Origin: Saccharomycopsis fibuligera x Saccharomycopsis cf. fibuligera
Taxonomy: Eukaryota; Ascomycota; Saccharomycetes; Ascoideales; Saccharomycopsidaceae
DNA: 64,000 nucleotides
Reading direction: 5' to 3'
NCBI GenBank assembly: GCA_001936135.1
Contig: CP012812.1
Location: forward strand, 1,798,001-1,862,000
Shown: in pieces, positions 32,229 to 42,089 of the stretch
How positions within the stretch are numbered: position 1 is the stretch's first letter
Layout of the letters: every line of letters starts with the position of its first letter
Notes under the pieces: model-generated
What the model saw: the letters and a program-made list of their open reading frames with translations, nothing else
What the model was told of the DNA's origin: nothing
Database searches by the model: none
Translations under genes and position numbers: made by a program

Positions 32229-33986
32229 TCATAGTAGCTGCTCTAAACTCCTTAAAGCTTGCTCTGCAGGTTTATACTCATCCCATTTATAAGAAACCTG
32301 GAACTCTTCCAAGTTTTTCCAGTCAAATTTTTCTTCCAAATAATCTTCGTATTTTTTTCCAGTTGATGAGCCAGCAGTCATTACGTCCCGGTAATATGAC
32401 CAATTAGCTCTGAAGGCTCCACCCAAGGCACAGCTATTTGGTTCCAAGCTTTTGTAGTTGCCCTTGCCATAATCATTTTGCTGGAATTCATTACCTAATA
32501 TTTCACTAAATTTTCGAATTATGGAAGAGTTTCTAGACGATCCGCCCACAAAAAAAAGTTTTCTTGGCTTCAAATCTTTATTTTCAGTATCCTCCGTTTT
32601 CAATAACTCATGCACTCTAACTCTTCCGCTTAATGCCTGAGACTCAACAATACCCTTGACATTTACCTCCAACTCATTGTAATCCTCTCCTTCCACTTGA
32701 GTCAATAGCTCGCCAGTTTTTGCGTCAAACTTGTATTTGGCAATCACTGGTTGGTCAACATTGGGGATAATTTCTCCCTGAGGAAAGTAAACACCGATGT
32801 TACCGTCCATTGCTGCTTTATAGTTTTCTTCTGAATCCAAAACCTCATTAAACTTATCCCACAGATGCTTATCGGAAATGCCATATTTGGTATTAATTTG
32901 ATCTTTGATAGCATTTCTTGGCAACGCGCCGTTAGAGTAGCAAATCATATTCATATACAAGTTTTGATTAGTTGGATGAATCATAATATGATAGTTTTCA
33001 TTTGGTTTATAAGTGTCAGTGATCAATAGCAAAGTCGTTGAGGTTCCTAAACTCACCAACAAATCATTTTTCAACAATGGTAAAGCCAAAATAGTAGCCA
33101 AATTATCACCTGTAAAAGAGTATAACTTGCAATTAGGATTAAAACCGTACTTTTTCACAAAATATGGTGACACTTTACCAATAGAGTGGAAGCCGACTGG
33201 TTCAACTGAGCCACCAAGCTTTCCAATAAGGCTTTCAATGTCACTATCGGTCACATCTTTAGAGTCTTTTCCTCCACTGGCAGTAATAGCCAACAATTCT
33301 TTGTTCCAAGTCTTGGCATTGATATCATAGATGTTCATTCCACAACTATCTGCTTGATCAATTTTGCTGAAATCACCCAACAAAACACTTGATAAGAAAT
33401 TTGAAACTAGAGTGATTCTATCAGTTTTAATGTACTCTTCGTGATGATCCTTGATAAACTTTTTGATTTGAGGACCAGTAAATCTATGGTAGGCTTTGGA
33501 GCCGGTTAACTCAGCAAGTTTCTGTCTACCACCAACACCATCATTAAAAGCAATACATTCATCAATAGTTGAATGGTCTTGCCAATTTGGAGCTAAATGG
33601 TAACTGAAAGCCTTAGGAAACAAAGCTTCACGCAAAGAGTTATAATTTTGAAGCTGAGGTAACAACATTGCAGCCTCTTCTGACCAGTAAACTGACCCAT
33701 GTTGTTGACCGGAGCCAGACATACTGGCAACTTTATTGAAAGGAAAATGGTCGTCTTTCATTTTTTCAAAAACCAAGTCTAGAGCTTCAAGCCACATTTC
33801 AACTGGAGCGACAATTCTGTTAGTTCCTTCATCTTTATAGACACCGTGACTTGTTTTATAATGGGGTAAATCATCGTCGAAACTAACAGAGTAGCATTTA
33901 AGTGGATTTAGGTTGATATCAATAACGACAATTTTTAACTGTTGAGTTGACAAGTCAAATCCCAAAAATGTTTTGTCAGACATCAT
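32229..33986 (-). CDS. XKS1: D-xylulokinase
   Basis: This 585-residue protein belongs to the FGGY carbohydrate kinase family and should phosphorylate D-xylulose with ATP to xylulose 5-phosphate, feeding the pentose phosphate pathway in the cytosol. Family marks in order are FLGFDLSTQQLK (8-18), GSGQQHGSVYW (about 91-101, the xylulokinase-type signature), FTGDNLATI with the likely general base Asp294, SLGTSTTLLL (about 310) and GGSSRNSSII near 480. The length is close to S. cerevisiae XKS1 (600). Two ATGs stand in tandem (33,986 and 33,983) and either could serve. In Scheffersomyces the equivalent gene is called XYL3. The gene looks intact, borders the retroelement cluster on its 3' side, and is read in the same direction as SPC1 beside it. 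Confidence 0.95.
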   Translation of the reverse strand: MMSDKTFLGFDLSTQQLKIVVIDINLNPLKCYSVSFDDDLPHYKTSHGVYKDEGTNRIVAPVEMWLEALDLVFEKMKDDHFPFNKVASMSGSGQQHGSVYWSEEAAMLLPQLQNYNSLREALFPKAFSYHLAPNWQDHSTIDECIAFNDGVGGRQKLAELTGSKAYHRFTGPQIKKFIKDHHEEYIKTDRITLVSNFLSSVLLGDFSKIDQADSCGMNIYDINAKTWNKELLAITASGGKDSKDVTDSDIESLIGKLGGSVEPVGFHSIGKVSPYFVKKYGFNPNCKLYSFTGDNLATILALPLLKNDLLVSLGTSTTLLLITDTYKPNENYHIMIHPTNQNLYMNMICYSNGALPRNAIKDQINTKYGISDKHLWDKFNEVLDSEENYKAAMDGNIGVYFPQGEIIPNVDQPVIAKYKFDAKTGELLTQVEGEDYNELEVNVKGIVESQALSGRVRVHELLKTEDTENKDLKPRKLFFVGGSSRNSSIIRKFSEILGNEFQQNDYGKGNYKSLEPNSCALGGAFRANWSYYRDVMTAGSSTGKKYEDYLEEKFDWKNLEEFQVSYKWDEYKPAEQALRSLEQLL

Positions 33987-34102
33987 GAACTTTGTAATTT
34001 TCGAGAGTTTGTTGAAAGAAAACAGAATCTATTGTGAAACAGAAAGCTCCTTGTATTAGTTTATTTAAATTTTTATAGTTTGTTCGTTGAGAATATGGTT
34101 TT

Positions 34103-34411
34103 TCAGTTAGATGGAGCTGCGATGATGGTTGCCGAAACGTTATCTGATGCAAACTCTTTGTTTTTTACTTGCAAGTACTTTAGGTTATTCTTATTGTAGA
34201 ACCCAAATGGCGGAATAGTAATTAAAGCAGCAATAACTAATCCGGCAGCAAAAACAACAACGGTGTAGAAAAGATTTTGATAAATTAAACCAACCAAGAA
34301 ACTGGAAACAGACAATAAATTGAACAATTTACGCAAAATAAACTGAGCTTTTTCCTGACCAACAAAGTCGATATTACCAGCAAGTAACTCCGAGTATTGA
34401 GCAAGAGACAT
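34103..34411 (-). CDS. SPC1: signal peptidase complex subunit SPC1 (SPC12 family)
   Basis: A 102-residue membrane protein with the SPC12 layout: a short cytosolic start containing IDFVGQEKAQFILRK (13-27), two closely spaced membrane segments (about 30-48 and 51-71), and a charged C-terminal tail back on the cytosolic side. SPC1 is a small non-catalytic subunit of the ER signal peptidase complex and affects substrate choice. The length fits S. cerevisiae Spc1 (94 residues). The start ATG at 34,411 is the first in frame. Its 5' side faces UNG1 across about 490 bp, so the two genes share a divergent promoter region. Confidence 0.9.
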   Translation of the reverse strand: MSLAQYSELLAGNIDFVGQEKAQFILRKLFNLLSVSSFLVGLIYQNLFYTVVVFAAGLVIAALITIPPFGFYNKNNLKYLQVKNKEFASDNVSATIIAAPSN

Positions 34412-34898
34412 GAGAAGCGAAGCGTAGGGTCCTTAAAAAGTAAACAAGTAATCACTCAGCAATGTTTGCGAACAGATGGAATAAAAAAGAACGTAGTCGG
34501 CGGTGAGCAAAACGGGAAGGTAGTGAAAATACTTGCTAAACGACACACGCAGGAAGCAGGAAGCAGGAAGTAAATAACTCAAAATCACCAATCGGAAGAC
34601 TATTATAGAAACTGTGGGCAGGTATGCTGTTGACCGCAACGGTGCAGTTAAGAGAATAGCGCTACTGATGGCAAGACTGGAATTCACTAACCAAAATTGC
34701 TAAATTGAAAGCTGTTCAATTTCAATTTCTGTTGTCTTTCTTCTTTTTCGTTTTTTGTTTTGCGGCAACGCTGCCATTACCTCGAGGGCCTATTAGCAAT
34801 TTTCGGGCGGCGCTCTAGACGCGGTTGCTAATTTCTTTTATTTGTAGTTCTTTTTGCAAGCGACGCGTGGGGACAAAAAATAACTAGAGATAGAGGCG
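34412..34898. promoter_or_regulatory. divergent SPC1-UNG1 intergenic region
   Basis: About 490 bp lie between the start codons of SPC1 and UNG1. It contains GC-rich patches, an MCB-type box close to UNG1, and a second GACGCGG near 34,817. There is no coding frame on either strand that resembles a protein. Confidence 0.6.
34863..34868 (+). promoter_or_regulatory. MCB (MluI cell-cycle box) upstream of UNG1
   Basis: ACGCGT stands 31 bp before the first UNG1 ATG and 82 bp before the second candidate ATG (34,950). In yeasts this box binds MBF (Swi6 with Mbp1) and drives G1/S expression of DNA replication and repair genes, including S. cerevisiae UNG1. The closeness to the first ATG suggests that many transcripts could begin downstream of it. 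Confidence 0.55.
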
Positions 34899-36029
34899 AT
34901 GGAGATGAAGAATGAGATCATACACCAGTTTAGATCCAGCTTATCCACAATGCTGCCTTTTAAAGTGACAAAACCCACCAGTAAAAAAGCCGGTCAGCTA
35001 ACTTTGGACCTGTTTCTCAAGAAAACTCCCCAAGGGACAGCTGCGACCGCAGCTAAAAGACATCCATTGAAAACAGTTTCTGGTACTGAAAAGTCTAACC
35101 ATCCTAAACAGGAAGAGCAGGGGAGAAAGAACAAAGAAGAGATGAGCAACGAGTCCTCTTTCGATCAGAAAATGGCAGCACACAATGGAAAAGGTGAGCT
35201 AGAAATAAAATCCACTCATACGTCAATCAATTTCGACAAAGATCAATGGGTATCTAGCTTGAATCCCGAAGCTAAAGAGCTTTTAAAGCTTGAGATAGAA
35301 AATATCAATGATCAATGGCTTTCCTTAATATACAAAGAACTAACTGCCCCATATTTTCTATCTTTAAAAAAATTTCTCAAAACAGAAGCTCAACAAAACA
35401 AAAAAGTAATATTCCCGGCACCACTGAATATTTATTCGTTCACCAAGTTCTGTCCTGACATCTCTAAAGTCAAAGTTTTAATTCTTGGGCAAGATCCATA
35501 CCATAATTACAATCAAGCACATGGACTTGCATTTTCTGTGCTCAATGATAAACTTCCACCATCACTTCGAAACATTTACAAAGCGATCAGCATCGACTAT
35601 CCAGGATATACACCACCGAAGAAATCTGGAAATTTAAGCGAATGGTGCAAGCAAGGGGTATTACTTTTAAATACTTGCCTTACTGTAGAAGCACATAAGG
35701 CCAACTCACATAATAATAAAGGTTGGGAGCAGCTTACTAGTGCCTTAATCAAAAATTTAATAAATTTTAAAAATAATGCCCTTGATGAAGAGCTCGTTAT
35801 TTTAGCATGGGGAAGTTTTGCCATCAACATGATTAAAAAGACTATTAACCTTGATGCTATCAATAGTAAAAACGGTAAAAAGAATCTTTTGCTAACTAGT
35901 GTGCATCCTAGTCCGTTAAGTGCTAGCAGAGGATTTTTTACTGCTCATCATTTTGCTAAAAGCAATGAGTGGATAGCAGACATGTATGGGAAGGATCAAA
36001 CTATTGATTGGTGTTGTATAAAGGATTAG
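34899..36029 (+). CDS. UNG1: uracil-DNA glycosylase
   Basis: This 376-residue protein excises uracil from DNA, starting base excision repair in nucleus and mitochondria. The family-1 UDG catalytic motif LILGQDPYHNYNQAHGLAFS holds the water-activating Asp199, and SVHPSPLSASRGFF holds His336 and the minor-groove intercalation loop. About 120 residues precede the catalytic domain. They contain a likely PCNA-binding (PIP) box at 33-40, QLTLDLFL. Its sixth residue is coded by CTG, so in a CUG-Ser yeast the box would read QLTLDSFL, closer to the consensus. Two starts are possible: Met1, giving a basic 17-residue extension that could target mitochondria, and Met18 (34,950), which would put the PIP box near the nuclear form's N-terminus. 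The gene looks intact. Confidence 0.95.
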   Translation: MEMKNEIIHQFRSSLSTMLPFKVTKPTSKKAGQLTLDLFLKKTPQGTAATAAKRHPLKTVSGTEKSNHPKQEEQGRKNKEEMSNESSFDQKMAAHNGKGELEIKSTHTSINFDKDQWVSSLNPEAKELLKLEIENINDQWLSLIYKELTAPYFLSLKKFLKTEAQQNKKVIFPAPLNIYSFTKFCPDISKVKVLILGQDPYHNYNQAHGLAFSVLNDKLPPSLRNIYKAISIDYPGYTPPKKSGNLSEWCKQGVLLLNTCLTVEAHKANSHNNKGWEQLTSALIKNLINFKNNALDEELVILAWGSFAINMIKKTINLDAINSKNGKKNLLLTSVHPSPLSASRGFFTAHHFAKSNEWIADMYGKDQTIDWCCIKD

Positions 36030-36633
36030 CGATTTGTTAGTGTTGTATTTTTAGTTTGTTATTAGTTTTTGGTTTTTTTCTTTATCTCAATCAAAGTTTG
36101 CGCAAATCTATTCTTTTAAGACCCACCCCGCCATTCTCCAGCCTTGAACCATTTTTGGTATCTACCTTCAGGTTCTGAATGTATTAGACGGGACCTTATC
36201 AACTGCAAACAATGCATCTTGGTCTCGTTGCTGGAACTAAAAGTTTTTTTTTGCGATCAATGGAAATACAGATAATAAAATTGATAAGATCTTCAGTAGT
36301 TACATTTGGACCTTCGCCCTTCCTTACCAAAAAAATCAGTGTGATTGTGATTTTTCAGATTGAAAGGAAAGCAAACAGAACTGTTGCATTATTTATACAC
36401 GTCGGAAAAAGGCCTGGTATGCTTCAAAGATCTATGCAAACGGCGCATAAAGACCCATATCATTGGATATACCCCTCGCCCGGCAAAGAAAACCTCAAAA
36501 CACAGACACCGAAGTATCAGACTGCATCTCCTTGCGTCGTTCTCCATATTGATTCTCTATAGATACAAATTATAGTATGAAAAGAATAATAGTAAATTAT
36601 TCTAATGCAAACCAAAAATTCAAGTAAGCTGAC

Positions 36634-36683
36634 AAAAAAAAAAAAAAAAAAAAACAAGAAAGAAAGAAAGAAAGAAAAAAAAT
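36634..36683. repeat. poly(A) tract followed by (GAAA)n
   Basis: A run of 21 A is followed by AGAA repeats and a further A-run in the spacer downstream of UNG1. Confidence 0.9.
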
Positions 36684-36998
36684 TAAATAAACTTAATCGA
36701 TAAAATTTATCTTCTTTGTACCTTTATAGGACTATTAATCCCTAGAATATGTATATCATATCTCTCTACTTTATCATTCCATTGAAGTAATTTCTAATTT
36801 CCCATCGCTGTAATCTCCATATTTTTTCTCTCTCCACAACTTTCCTCCATCTATTTTTCTCCTCCAACCATAGTTTCTAGGCTTAGAATACGTGCGTTCA
36901 TTATAGAAACAAAAAGACAAAAAAAATGAGAAAAGAAAAAACGAAAATCAAAAAAACAAAAGAAAAGGCAAAAACAAAACAAATAAAAAGCATAAAAG

Positions 36999-37026
36999 AA
37001 AAAAAAAAAAAAAAAAAAAAAAAAAA
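36999..37026. repeat. poly(A) tract
   Basis: A run of 28 A on the plus strand, about 100 bp past the stop codon of the minus-strand transporter gene. Confidence 0.9.
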
Positions 37027-37127
37027 GCAAACAAGACAACAGTAAAAAACATAACCACAAACATACAAAACATCCTCTTCTCAAACAAACTGATCATCAC
37101 CAGCCATTAATTCATAAGCTCATTTTT

Positions 37128-38660
37128 TCATTTGCTGACCCTTTCTGCTTCTGTCTCTTCGTGCAGCAAATTTTCAGAAGTATCATCAGAACCCAATTCA
37201 CCAGTCCAACCCTTTTCAAGCAAGTAGTTGTTGAATTTGATATCGTTTTCCATCAAATCATCTTCTTTCAAGTGTGGTACAAAAATCCAGGCAACAATAA
37301 TCCCACTGACCCCACAAAGAGCAGCAATGATAAATGTCCATTTTTTACCCAAATGGTCTCTAATTGGCTGGAAAGTTTCAGTGCCAACCACCGCGCCCAC
37401 CTTACCAATAGCTGCAGAAAACCCATAACAGGTACCCCTAACACTAGTTGGAAAACTTTCAGAAGAAACAACCCCTAAGTTGTCACCAGGCCCCATGTTG
37501 GCTAAAGAATTCATTAATCCGTAAAATACAATAAACAATGGCACAATTTTAGAGATTTTGTCGTAAGCGATACCAATAATCAATCCGAAAATCAAGTAAC
37601 CAGCAAACCCAAGCATCAAGGTATATTTTCTACCTATTTTGTCACACAAGTACGCACCAACAACAACCCCAGGAATAGCAATAATTCCCAAAAGCAAATT
37701 CCATTCTGCAATTTTTTTCAAATCCTTAGACTCGCCCAACACCGAAGATATAATCTGACCAGAGAAGATACCATTTGGAAAAGTAACAAAATCATACAAG
37801 AACCAACAACCACAAGAACCGACCAATCTCCAACCGCAATACTTGATAACAAGCCAATATGGGACTCTCTTCTTGATTGCAGATTTCTTGTATAACTCCG
37901 AAGTAGCCATTTTAAATCTAAAGTAGAAAACTGACAATGGCCAGAACGCTCCAATGGCGAACATGGTTCTCCAAATGGCGGATAAATGATTACTACCACA
38001 AATTTCGTAAACAATTAGAAAGATAATCAAAGCAAAAGGCCCCCCAAGTGATAAAGGCAAATTTGTCACGAGAATCAAAACACCTCCTCTTCTTTTGCAA
38101 GACTCATTCAGAGCTTCGTTAGCACTAACGGTGGAAGCACTATACTCTGAACCAATCCCAATCCCGGTTAAACCTCTGCAAACGGTTAACATCCAAAACA
38201 TACCAGCAGCAGTAACCCCATGGGAAGCAGCACATAGAACAGTGCCCAAGACAAGTAAGACTGTGGCAGTAAGAATTGCCCATTTTCTGCCCAAGTAGTC
38301 ACAGCAAAAACCCATGGCGACTTGACCCAATATGGTTCCTACAAGTGACGCGTTAGAAACCCTAGTTGAAACTGCAGAACTGTAGACGTGGGGATAAAGG
38401 ATAGAAAACAATTTATTCAACATTGTCATGACATTGTTTTGGTAGCCATCGGAGATCAAAGCGAACCCGGAACAAACAATTGTGAATATATCTGATTTTG
38501 TTCGGTTTTTTCTGCGGTCTTTTCTTGCCTCAGCATCGTAAGAAAGTTGGCCGTAGTTATTGCTGTCATTGTTACTGTGTCTTTTGGTTGGATTATTGAC
38601 ATCATGGACTTCGATCTCGGCAAGTGCCTTGTTGTTCTTGAACGAGCTGTTGGAACTCAT
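37128..38660 (-). CDS. GIT-family glycerophosphodiester transporter (MFS)
   Basis: A 510-residue major facilitator protein with about 12 membrane segments. The family loop motif appears twice: FCCDYLGRKWA between segments 2 and 3, and LCDKIGRKYTLMLG between 8 and 9. GIGIGSEYSASTVSANE in segment 4-5 and LGKKWTFIIAALCG near the end are typical of the phosphate:H+ symporter group that includes Git1 and Pho84. The start SDIFTIVCSGFALISDGYQNN resembles Git1, which imports glycerophosphoinositol; Candida relatives take glycerophosphocholine. Which substrate applies cannot be read from sequence. About 65 cytosolic residues precede segment 1. The ATG at 38,660 has a good A-rich context. A GCACGTTGG site about 390 bp upstream could answer phosphate starvation. 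Confidence 0.85.
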   Translation of the reverse strand: MSSNSSFKNNKALAEIEVHDVNNPTKRHSNNDSNNYGQLSYDAEARKDRRKNRTKSDIFTIVCSGFALISDGYQNNVMTMLNKLFSILYPHVYSSAVSTRVSNASLVGTILGQVAMGFCCDYLGRKWAILTATVLLVLGTVLCAASHGVTAAGMFWMLTVCRGLTGIGIGSEYSASTVSANEALNESCKRRGGVLILVTNLPLSLGGPFALIIFLIVYEICGSNHLSAIWRTMFAIGAFWPLSVFYFRFKMATSELYKKSAIKKRVPYWLVIKYCGWRLVGSCGCWFLYDFVTFPNGIFSGQIISSVLGESKDLKKIAEWNLLLGIIAIPGVVVGAYLCDKIGRKYTLMLGFAGYLIFGLIIGIAYDKISKIVPLFIVFYGLMNSLANMGPGDNLGVVSSESFPTSVRGTCYGFSAAIGKVGAVVGTETFQPIRDHLGKKWTFIIAALCGVSGIIVAWIFVPHLKEDDLMENDIKFNNYLLEKGWTGELGSDDTSENLLHEETEAERVSK

Positions 38661-38770
38661 TGTGGTGGTGGTGCTTGTAGTGCTCTTTTGTAACTATGCT
38701 TGAAGAGAAAGCCAACGAAGGACAAAGCAAAGGCAAGCAGCTGCAGTCACACTAAGAGGGACCAGCAGCA

Positions 38771-38807
38771 GACACAGAGACAGAGACAAAGACAAAGACA
38801 AAGACAA
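38771..38807. repeat. (GACAGA/GACAAA)n short tandem repeat
   Basis: About six 6-bp units sit in the leader or promoter just upstream of the GIT-type gene start. Confidence 0.85.
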
Positions 38808-39048
38808 AAAGGAGAATGGACAAGACTTATATACACTCCGTCTGGGCAGCCAAGTATCGACGGTCAGCAACAGGACCATATTGGCAGGTACGGCAGGAGC
38901 AGCAAAGCTATAGCTTATAAGCTTGAGGAAGCCACTAGACAGGAGCCATGGCGGCGGGCAGCGGTACTGACACAGAGATAGCATAGCGGTAGAATAGCGC
39001 AACTCCATAGAGCAGAGCAGTGATGGCTAGTAAACAGTGTGGAGGGGA

Positions 39049-39057
39049 GCACGTTGG
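39049..39057 (+). promoter_or_regulatory. possible Pho4-type site upstream of the GIT-type gene
   Basis: GCACGTTGG contains the CACGTT core bound by Pho4 in S. cerevisiae PHO promoters, which also control GIT1. One 6-bp core can occur by chance, so this is a pointer only. Confidence 0.3.
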
Positions 39058-40008
39058 TGCTGCCTGCCGCATTGGGCAGCATGTGGGGCCTAGTGCTTAC
39101 TGATGCCTAGATGTGCATGAAAAGTGCCCAAAATTGAAGCTATTATCTGCATTATCTGCATTATCTGCCACTAGAACCAACTGGGTGATAGACTCAAGCA
39201 GTTCTGCGCTTCTGGGAGGTTCCACGCAGTCAGCACCACGACGCAACGTTAGCATGAGGCCGGCTAGTTCTGGGAAGTCGAGGCTAGCGGCGGCATCTTT
39301 TTGGCTGTAGTTGATGATGTTGAGGAGTCGACGACGGATCAGTGGGGGAATAAAGGGTTTTTATCTAGTTAACTGGATCCCGATGGCAAGGCTCATTGGC
39401 TCATTGGCTCATCATTGCTCATTGGCGCCAAACGAGTTTGCACGTACTATTGAGAGTGCATTCAATAGAGCAAAAACACACAGCTGGCAATGGCGATATT
39501 GGATCAAATACTGCTCGTTTACCCCAAGAGGAAACTCAGCACACCAGAAACGTGGAGCGGTAGTGTGCAATCAGCTGAAAGTCGCTGTTGTGAAATGCTC
39601 TTCAATAGCCAAGGCGCACTTTCGAAGAAAATCACTGGTGTCATTAGCTATAATACAGTTTTACCAATCTCTGGCCAAATATCGAGCATCGTAAGCACTC
39701 GTGGGGGCAACTACCTACCCAAAATGGCAATAACGTGGACGACGCACTTCGTTAACTCGTAATACTTTTGGCCAGCTCGCGTTAAAAATTGCAATATTAG
39801 CGCGCCGTCTGAGGCAAAGTCTTATTGTTATTGTTACTATTGCCAGAAATCTTGGTTGATCCGTAGTTTTCTAGTAGCAGCTTCGGCAATGCATTGTACA
39901 GCAGAACGGGCTCTTTTTTTTTGTGATAAGCTCTTCCAGGAATTCACGTTTTGAGGCTTGTTGTGTTGTATCTTTGATATCCTCATACCCTTCGAATGAC
40001 AATCAAAT

Positions 40009-40010
<2 letters not shown>

Positions 40011-40041
<31 letters not shown>
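40011..40041. repeat. poly(T) tract
   Basis: A run of 31 T on the plus strand in the spacer upstream of the YeeE/YedE-type gene. Confidence 0.95.
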
Positions 40042-40043
<2 letters not shown>

Positions 40044-40865
40044 TTTTGTGCTTCATATCTGGCACGCAAAAGTATGTTATAAACTCTAGTGAGATTGCCA
40101 ATTCTTTGACAAACACGAGCCAGAGTGATCACAAAATATACGTGATTGTATCTGCTTCTTTACAACGCATATTTTGTATTGTCACGGCATGGCGTATTCC
40201 TTCTTGTCCTCTTGGTTTATGGATGTGAGGAGGTGTGCGGATGTTTTAAAGACGCTAGCTGACTTTATCGCAGTGTACCCGGCAATACACAATACTATTC
40301 GAGACAATATGGGCATGTTCCGAAACACTCTGTTCTGGCATTGCTGCTTGTCAAGCGAAAATGACTTTCGATACTGTTTTCAATTTTTGCCAGATCCTCT
40401 ACCGCAGCTTGGCCGGATTGAGTTGGTGATTGCGCTTTCCCCGTTTTGGTTCCGCAACGATCCAGCACCGTTGGATTGTCTCAAATCGGGGTTTGACAGG
40501 ATTTTTACTCCAGCAATGTAACAGCATAAGCCCGCCAGCCCCGAATTTTATCTCTTGAGCAGACCATATTTGCACCGCTAGCAATTTTTGTAACCAACAA
40601 ATTTTTCCAAGCAATAACTTATCAATCCTTCTAGAACATATTATTATCAATTGTCAAGTTTGAAAATATTGTTCGTTAAAATTGCGTTTGTTTCTGTTTC
40701 TGGTCCTGTTTTGTTTCTCGAGTTCTTCATTTGTTGCTTTGCGCCCGAGTTATTCACATTCTCATTGTATCTCATCGAAATACACTGGCCAAAAATAGCA
40801 CATAAATTGAGACCCTTCTTCCCATCAAAGTAAAGACAATTCGATAGTGATAAGCATCGGCGGCC

Positions 40866-42089
40866 ATGTTCACCCCGGCAGAATCAACTATCGGCGCATT
40901 GCTAATTCAATCAGCTACCACCTCTTACTTGTTGAGTACCGGTAAAATCATTGGTTTCTCATCGCTACTCTACAATTCTATCTTTCACCCAACCATCCAC
41001 ACTTCTGCCCTCATATCAGGAATTGTCCTCTCCGTTTTATTTGTACAAAACTACTTGCCAGACTTCATTCCCGACTATCCGGCCACCGCCAACATTTCAT
41101 TTTTCCATGATAAGTTCCATTTTTTCCCATCATCATCCTCCACTTCTTCAACATCCTCGTTATTCTCATTCAACAACATCACCACTCCTTTATTCGAGCT
41201 TCATTTGCTCGCTGGTTTGTTAGTTGGGCTTGGCACAAGCTGGGGATGCGGCTGCACTTCTGGACACATGCTTGCTGGAGTTTCCAGACTCCGGTTGCGT
41301 AGCATTGTCGCAACTTTTGTTTTTGCATCAACTGCCATTTTCACTGTCATTAAACTTGATTCTAGTAGTTTATGCTACTTGGCCGATGATGGGGTCGGTG
41401 AAAGTGATACAGTCAATGCTAATGGTGTTGTGGCTAATGTGGTAGTTAAAGCAATGCCAATTGAATGCTACAAATATGATTCGAGTTTCATGGTTTTTAA
41501 AGAAAATGCAAAAGTGTTGCTTTGCTTAGTGGGGTACGCTTTATTCAGTTTGCTAACCAACTTGGTGCTCATAAAGAACCAATACATTAACGTCAATGTC
41601 ACCAAGAAGCTCAAAAATAATCAATTTTTACAATTCTTAGCTGGCATGAATGGCGGGTTTTTGTTTGGTTTGGGATTATTTATCTCCGGTATGGCAAGAC
41701 CAGCTAAAACTGTTGGATTTCTATCCATATTCACTGATTTCCCTACTTTTGTCAAATTCGATCCATCGTTATTAATGATTGTAATCTTTGCCATTATTCC
41801 AAACATTCTTGTTTGGAGAGTAACAATTCCCCAAGATGCTAATGATCTCGTTACAAGTGATGAAAATTTAGAAAAACGGCCTATTTTACTACAGAGTTAT
41901 TCTCTCAATTTCAGTAATATAGTTCTGTTGAAGTTTCTTTTAGGTAATGTGCTTTTCGGTATTGGCTGGGGTCTTCTTGGGGTTTGCCCTGGCCCTGGGA
42001 TTTTGGCTGTTTTCTTTAATGGAACTAATGGTGTTGCTTGGTTATTGGCGTTTTTAGCAGGTTATAGTGTCGCAAAAAGTGTTATGTGA
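40866..42089 (+). CDS. YeeE/YedE-family membrane transporter (sulfur-compound type)
   Basis: A 407-residue integral membrane protein with two YeeE/YedE (DUF395) halves. The first has the signature SWGCGCTSGHMLAG with Cys128 and Cys130. The second has FLFGLGLFISGMARPAKT and LLGVCPGPGILAV with Cys374. In bacterial TsuA such paired cysteines pass thiosulfate through the membrane, so uptake or export of a reduced sulfur compound is plausible here. Fungal members are not well characterised. A loop rich in Ser/Thr lies at about 85-105. The start ATG at 40,866 is the first in frame. The gene looks intact and stands alone, with no sulfur-metabolism neighbour. Confidence 0.8.
   Translation: MFTPAESTIGALLIQSATTSYLLSTGKIIGFSSLLYNSIFHPTIHTSALISGIVLSVLFVQNYLPDFIPDYPATANISFFHDKFHFFPSSSSTSSTSSLFSFNNITTPLFELHLLAGLLVGLGTSWGCGCTSGHMLAGVSRLRLRSIVATFVFASTAIFTVIKLDSSSLCYLADDGVGESDTVNANGVVANVVVKAMPIECYKYDSSFMVFKENAKVLLCLVGYALFSLLTNLVLIKNQYINVNVTKKLKNNQFLQFLAGMNGGFLFGLGLFISGMARPAKTVGFLSIFTDFPTFVKFDPSLLMIVIFAIIPNILVWRVTIPQDANDLVTSDENLEKRPILLQSYSLNFSNIVLLKFLLGNVLFGIGWGLLGVCPGPGILAVFFNGTNGVAWLLAFLAGYSVAKSVM

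Larger units (their letters stand above)
36030..37127. other. convergent spacer between UNG1 and the GIT-type gene
   Basis: Both flanking genes end here, so the region should hold two 3' ends. It contains A-runs at 36,634-36,654 and 36,999-37,026 and a short (GAAA)n block between. An open frame at 36,212-36,562 resembles nothing known to me and lacks supporting features. Confidence 0.6.
38661..40865. other. 2.2-kb spacer between divergent transporter genes
   Basis: This lies between the 5' ends of the GIT-type gene and the YeeE/YedE gene. It holds a (GACAAA)n block at 38,771-38,807, a 31-T run at 40,011-40,041 and several open frames of 60-127 codons (such as 39,311-39,694 and 40,174-40,521). 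None of these shows a recognisable domain. Their composition gives no reason to call genes. Confidence 0.55.

Noticed and set aside
36212-36562. Small gene downstream of UNG1
   Set aside because: No domain, no similarity I recognise, and an overlapping frame of similar length on the same strand; typical of chance.
39311-40521. Small genes in the spacer before the YeeE/YedE-type gene
   Set aside because: Several overlapping frames of 60-127 codons with no domain or codon pattern that sets one apart.
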